A stretch of 64,000 bases of DNA from Coniella vitis. Taxonomy: Eukaryota; Ascomycota; Sordariomycetes; Diaporthales; Schizoparmaceae. The position numbers were made by a program, and so were the translations under genes. Below are positions 60,292 through 64,000 of the stretch, in pieces (position 1 is the first letter of the stretch; every line of letters begins with the position of its first letter). Below the pieces are notes generated by a model. That model was not told the origin of the DNA and ran no database searches. It saw only the letters and a program-made list of their open reading frames with translations. The stretch lies in contig WUJK01000004.1 of the NCBI GenBank assembly GCA_011317545.1, forward strand, positions 1,550,001 through 1,614,000, in the 5' to 3' direction.

Positions 60292-62632
60292 TTAGAAGCG
60301 ATCCAACAGGCCCTGGCTCTCCAGCATCAGGACAATCTGGTGCACAATAGAGCGCACGGTCTGCTTCTCAGCGTCCACAACCAGGTCGGGCTTGACAGGG
60401 GCCTCGTAAGGGTCATCGACGCCAGTGAAGCCCTTGATCTCACCAGCGCGTGCCCGCTGGTAGATGCCACGCTTGTCCGTCTTCTCGCAGTACTCGAGAG
60501 AAGTGGCAACGTGCACCAAGTAGAAATCACCGTACTTCTCAACCAACTCACGGGCGTGCTTGCGACCCTCCTCAAAGGGAGCGATAGGGGCGGCAATCAC
60601 GGCGGTGCCAGAGCGGGTAAGCTCGGAGGCAACAAAGGCAATGCGGCCAATGTTCTTGTTGCGATCCTCCTTGGAAAAGCCGAGCTCCGAAGACAGCTCG
60701 GAACGGACAGTCTCACCCAGAAGCATGGACACGGAGCGTCCGCCTTGCTGGTTGAGAGTGACCTGCAGGGCACGGGCAATCTGATCCTTGCCAGAGTTTG
60801 TGTAACCCGTCAGGAAGATGGTAAAACCCTGTTGCGACCGGGGAGGGTGGGACTCGCGGAGGACCTTGACAACCTCGGGGTACGAGAACCACTCCGGAAT
60901 CTCGCGACCGCTGCGGAGTCTGGCACGCAGCTCGGTGCCCGAGATGTTCAAGGTACGGACACCCTTGGGGATGGTGTCAACAGGGGCGTACTCGTCGCTG
61001 TCGGGCAGGTAGGTCATCATCTGGAAAGGCACGACCTCAATGCCGAGCTCGTCGCGGTACTTCTCAACGGCGTACTGAGCATCGTAGGGGCCGTAGAAAT
61101 CGACGCCCTGGCTGTTCTTGCCGGGACCAGCGTGGTCACGACCGACAATGAAGTGGGTGGCACCGTGGTTCTTGCGGATAATAGCGTGCCAGATGGCCTC
61201 GCGAGGACCACCCATTCTCATGGCAAGAGGCAGCAGACCCAGGACTGCCATGCCGTTGGGGTATCTAGGGAGGAGGGCCTTGTACACCCGGACGCGGGTG
61301 AAGTGGTCAATGTCACCGGGCTTGGTCAGACCAACAACGGGGTGGATAAGCACATTGGCGTAGTGGGAACGAGCGGCGCGGACCGTCAGCTCACGGTGAG
61401 CGCGGTGCATAGGGTTGCGAGTTTGGAAAGCGACAACACGAGTCCAGCCCAACTTGTCGAAGTGCAGACGGATCTCCGCGGGGGTGTCTGAATATAGGGT
61501 CAGCCGGCATGCGCACGCATACGGGGGAGCATAAAAAGCGTCGAGGTACTACTGACATCTGAGATCGACAAAGTCGTAGTGTTGCAGGCGGTTGACGGCC
61601 TCGAGCTTACCACCGACATAGAACTCGCCAGCGGTGTGGTGGAGGTACTTGACGGCAGGGTGGGCTTCGTCGTTGGCACCAAACACCTCAGTGGCCTCCA
61701 GAACCCTGTGCAAAGCGGTCAATTGTCAGCACCATGACATTCCAGTACCAAATTGCCAATGTTCTTCCATTTTCCTGTTTTTCCTGCTCCTGGTGTCTAG
61801 ACTCACTTGTCGGGCTTGTAGATGTCCTCGATGGTCAGGATGGCCAGGTTGCGGTCATCGCGGAAGTCTCGCAGGGTGACCCGCTTGCCGGGCTTCAGGT
61901 CAAGCTGGTCAATCTCGGCCTTGGACAGGTCAAGGGTGATGGGCATGGAGAAAAGAATGCCATTCTCGAGGCGGTTCTCCTTGACAACTCTGAAAGCGCA
62001 TTTTGTCAGTCGGCCACGTTTTTCTCTTCAACAATGCTTTGACATGTCTTCTCAAGTATAGCCGCAGTAACCTGGAGAGTATCCCTGATTCTTCAAGTGA
62101 ATGTAGACGTACCCATTGTAGTCCTTCTCGTTCATGAAACCTGCATGCGGAAACCGAGTCAGTCACACCAGCCGCCATCAAGTCGCCATTACGGTAGAGA
62201 ACGGGTGCAGCAAAGCCCCAGCCCACTGCGGCGATATTGCCCCAGGCTGTGGCAGCGCATTCGCACTCAAGGCCGCCCCCAATGGCCGCGCACTTGCCGC
62301 GCAATAGCGGAAACAGGCCTGCCAGGGTGCCCTAAAATGCAAAAATGCGCCCCGCCAAGAGGGGCAGCGGCAAGCGAAGCAGCGCCGCGGGGAGCCCGGC
62401 CAGCCAAGCCGCTGCCCCTCGTTGCGGTGTCTCAGGCAGCTTCCGCTGTAGTTCGCGACGCACCTTCAAGAGGAGAGAAGCCACCATTCAGGATCAGCTC
62501 CAAGTCGCAGAGCTGGCGCTCCGTCAGGACAACGGCCGTCAAAGTCTCGGCCTCAGCGGACAGCTCGGCGTAACGAGGCGCGTCGCGCGCGAGCAGGTCC
62601 TTCAGGACACCACCATGGGGAGGGTTCGCCAT
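60292..62632 (-). CDS. MET3: ATP sulfurylase with C-terminal APS-kinase-like allosteric domain
   Basis: Makes adenosine 5'-phosphosulfate from ATP and sulfate, the first step of sulfate assimilation. Exons 62632-62464, 62140-62113, 61989-61807, 61705-61557 and 61487-60292 give 574 aa, the size known for filamentous fungal enzymes. The start is MANPPHGGVLKDLL, followed by the PUA-like N-terminal domain. Catalytic motifs are QTRNPMHRAHRE from Q198 and GRDHAGPGKNS from G292. From about residue 395 a domain homologous to APS kinase begins, with an altered P-loop GYTNSGKD. In Penicillium and Aspergillus enzymes this domain is kinase-inactive and binds PAPS as allosteric inhibitor. Exon 2 is only 28 nt. 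The first intron is 323 nt and GC-rich. PAPS reductase lies 10.4 kb away on the same strand. Aspergillus calls this gene sC. Confidence 0.96.
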
Positions 62633-64000
62633 TGTATTTGTATAAATAAAGACTGAATGTGGTCGGGGCTCGAGATGTTCGTCTGCTTCGACTGCCGGCA
62701 GACGTTGCGTAGCAGAGACGGTCGCTTTGGCTAGGGGAAGGGTTAGGAAGGAGGGAACGAAGACGAGGGTACACGAGGGGCAGAGAGAGAGAGAGAGCGA
62801 GCAACGCAGAGGATGGGTGGTGACAGGCGAGACGAGGACGGGTCAGCTTTATGTATCGACAAGTAGACCAACCACACATGCCTCGACTACGAAACCCGGT
62901 TCAGGGGAGTGTGCCCACTGTGCTGTGCTTTGCTGAGCTGCGTCGATCCAGGCTATTCTGAATCTGGGGCTCCAGTTGGCCAGGCTGTTTGAGCGCCAGA
63001 CTCCAGCAAGGTTCCTTGTTGGCTCCCCGGTTTCTTTTTATTTGAGGGCCCCCTCATGGCATCGAAGCGAGCGCTTTCTCACTGTGCCAGCAACGGAGTT
63101 CTATGTACGGGGTACGGGGCTCGCACTTGCCCTCTGACTGGGCATGCCTACTCATGCTGTCCAGGGACGACTTGCCAAAGCGGTAGGTGGCATCCATCAG
63201 CAATGGGAATGGCCTCCGTCGTGCAACACCAAGACCAGCTAGGAAGCGCATCGCAAGACGACTCGTGCAGGCACATTTCTAATCCCGGCGCAAAATCGGA
63301 GGGGCTCTGCTTGCGGCGGCCCCAGCCCAGACAGCCTACTAGGCACGCAAATGCTTGGCTTCCTTCTAGAAATTCTTTTGACATCTAGTGCCGAATGACG
63401 TGATCAGGTATCCTTTTGCTGTCTCTTAGCCCAAAAGGTACCCTCTACCGACTTCCGCGCTCACGGCCGCGCCGCGGGAACTAACAGCCGCCGTTGCCAT
63501 TACATAGCACATGGTGGTACTATGAGATAATGCCGCCTAGTAATCTGTACTTCTCTAGCTGCAGCGAATTGCTGGGCGGAATCGATGACAGAGTTGAAGT
63601 CAGAAAAACACAGGACGAATAAAAAACAGAAAAACTTGACCAGCAGCTAGCTCTCACCAGCCTTGTCTGGTTGACCGACCGACTGCCGTGTTGTCCACAG
63701 TGTCAATCTCTGGGAGCGGAGTCGCAACGCTATGGTCCTTGGGGTACGCGGCCTCCTGAAGATTGTAATGATGGGAGACATCAATTTGGCTGCCAGACTG
63801 CTGGACAAAACAAGCCATTGACGGTTCACACCTGCTGGCTTTGTCAATCAATCTGGATTTCTACTCCACCATTCTTAAAGCTGCCCCTGACATTTCCTGG
63901 TCAAGCTGACACCGTACCATGTACCGTTGCAAAGTACATCGGTTGTGTGAATTGTAGCACAACTCCATCTTGTCGTGCTATTCTGTACTCACTGCTTGCT
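62633..64000. other. ATP sulfurylase promoter and window end
   Basis: Leader side of the ATP sulfurylase gene. A (GA)8 run at 62782-62797, (CT)n in the mRNA sense, lies about 150 bp upstream. No gene recognised up to the window end. Confidence 0.5.

Noticed and set aside
60274..61491. 405-codon open frame opposite ATP sulfurylase
   Set aside because: Antisense shadow of a GC-biased conserved exon.

Overview
This window is nuclear DNA of a filamentous ascomycete (Pezizomycotina). Genes are moderately dense on both strands, and most are broken by short GT-AG introns of about 57-440 nt with visible CTAAC-like branch points. Leaders are CT-rich. Protein families include fungal ferric reductase, Sls1, a Zn2Cys6 regulator with a fungal-specific TF domain, and an ATP sulfurylase with a C-terminal APS-kinase-like domain. 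Sordariomycetes, probably Hypocreales, is my inference from gene style; no marker here proves it. I see no transposon, rRNA, convincing tRNA, CRISPR array or secondary-metabolite cluster.

Layout. 1-8.4 kb: a ferric reductase (+) behind a long CT-rich leader, then 2-isopropylmalate synthase (-), whose first coding exon is 8 nt. 10-24 kb: a Zn2Cys6 transcription factor (-), a cytochrome P450 (+), the NC2-beta histone-fold repressor (-), an SDR oxidoreductase (-) and a small secreted 8-cysteine protein (+), separated by 0.8-2.3 kb of featureless DNA. 24.7-27.4 kb: a large proline-rich protein of unknown function (+). 27.4-31.5 kb: a 4.1 kb gene-poor gap with a possible decayed coding relic. 31.5-33.3 kb: translation elongation factor eEF1A (+).

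33.9-43 kb is a compact block of small or housekeeping genes: SLS1 (-) head-to-head with NSE3 (+), then splicing factor SF3B5 (-), iron-sulfur biogenesis factor ISD11 (-) and an unrecognised MYND-like zinc protein (-). SF3B5 and ISD11 are assembled here from exons too small to appear as long reading frames. 43.6-46.2 kb: an acidic low-complexity protein with hexapeptide repeats (+).

48.9-62.6 kb holds primary metabolism. PAPS reductase (MET16-type, -) and ATP sulfurylase (MET3-type, -) flank fumarase (+), phosphoserine phosphatase (+) and a GNAT acetyltransferase (+). Sulfate activation and reduction are thus within 14 kb of the enzyme that makes serine, the carbon skeleton of cysteine. I found no clearly new multi-gene system. 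The more unusual items are the secreted cysteine-rich protein, the unrecognised conserved-looking proteins, tiny start exons, and a 9-mer (TACTATGTA) scattered through intergenic DNA.
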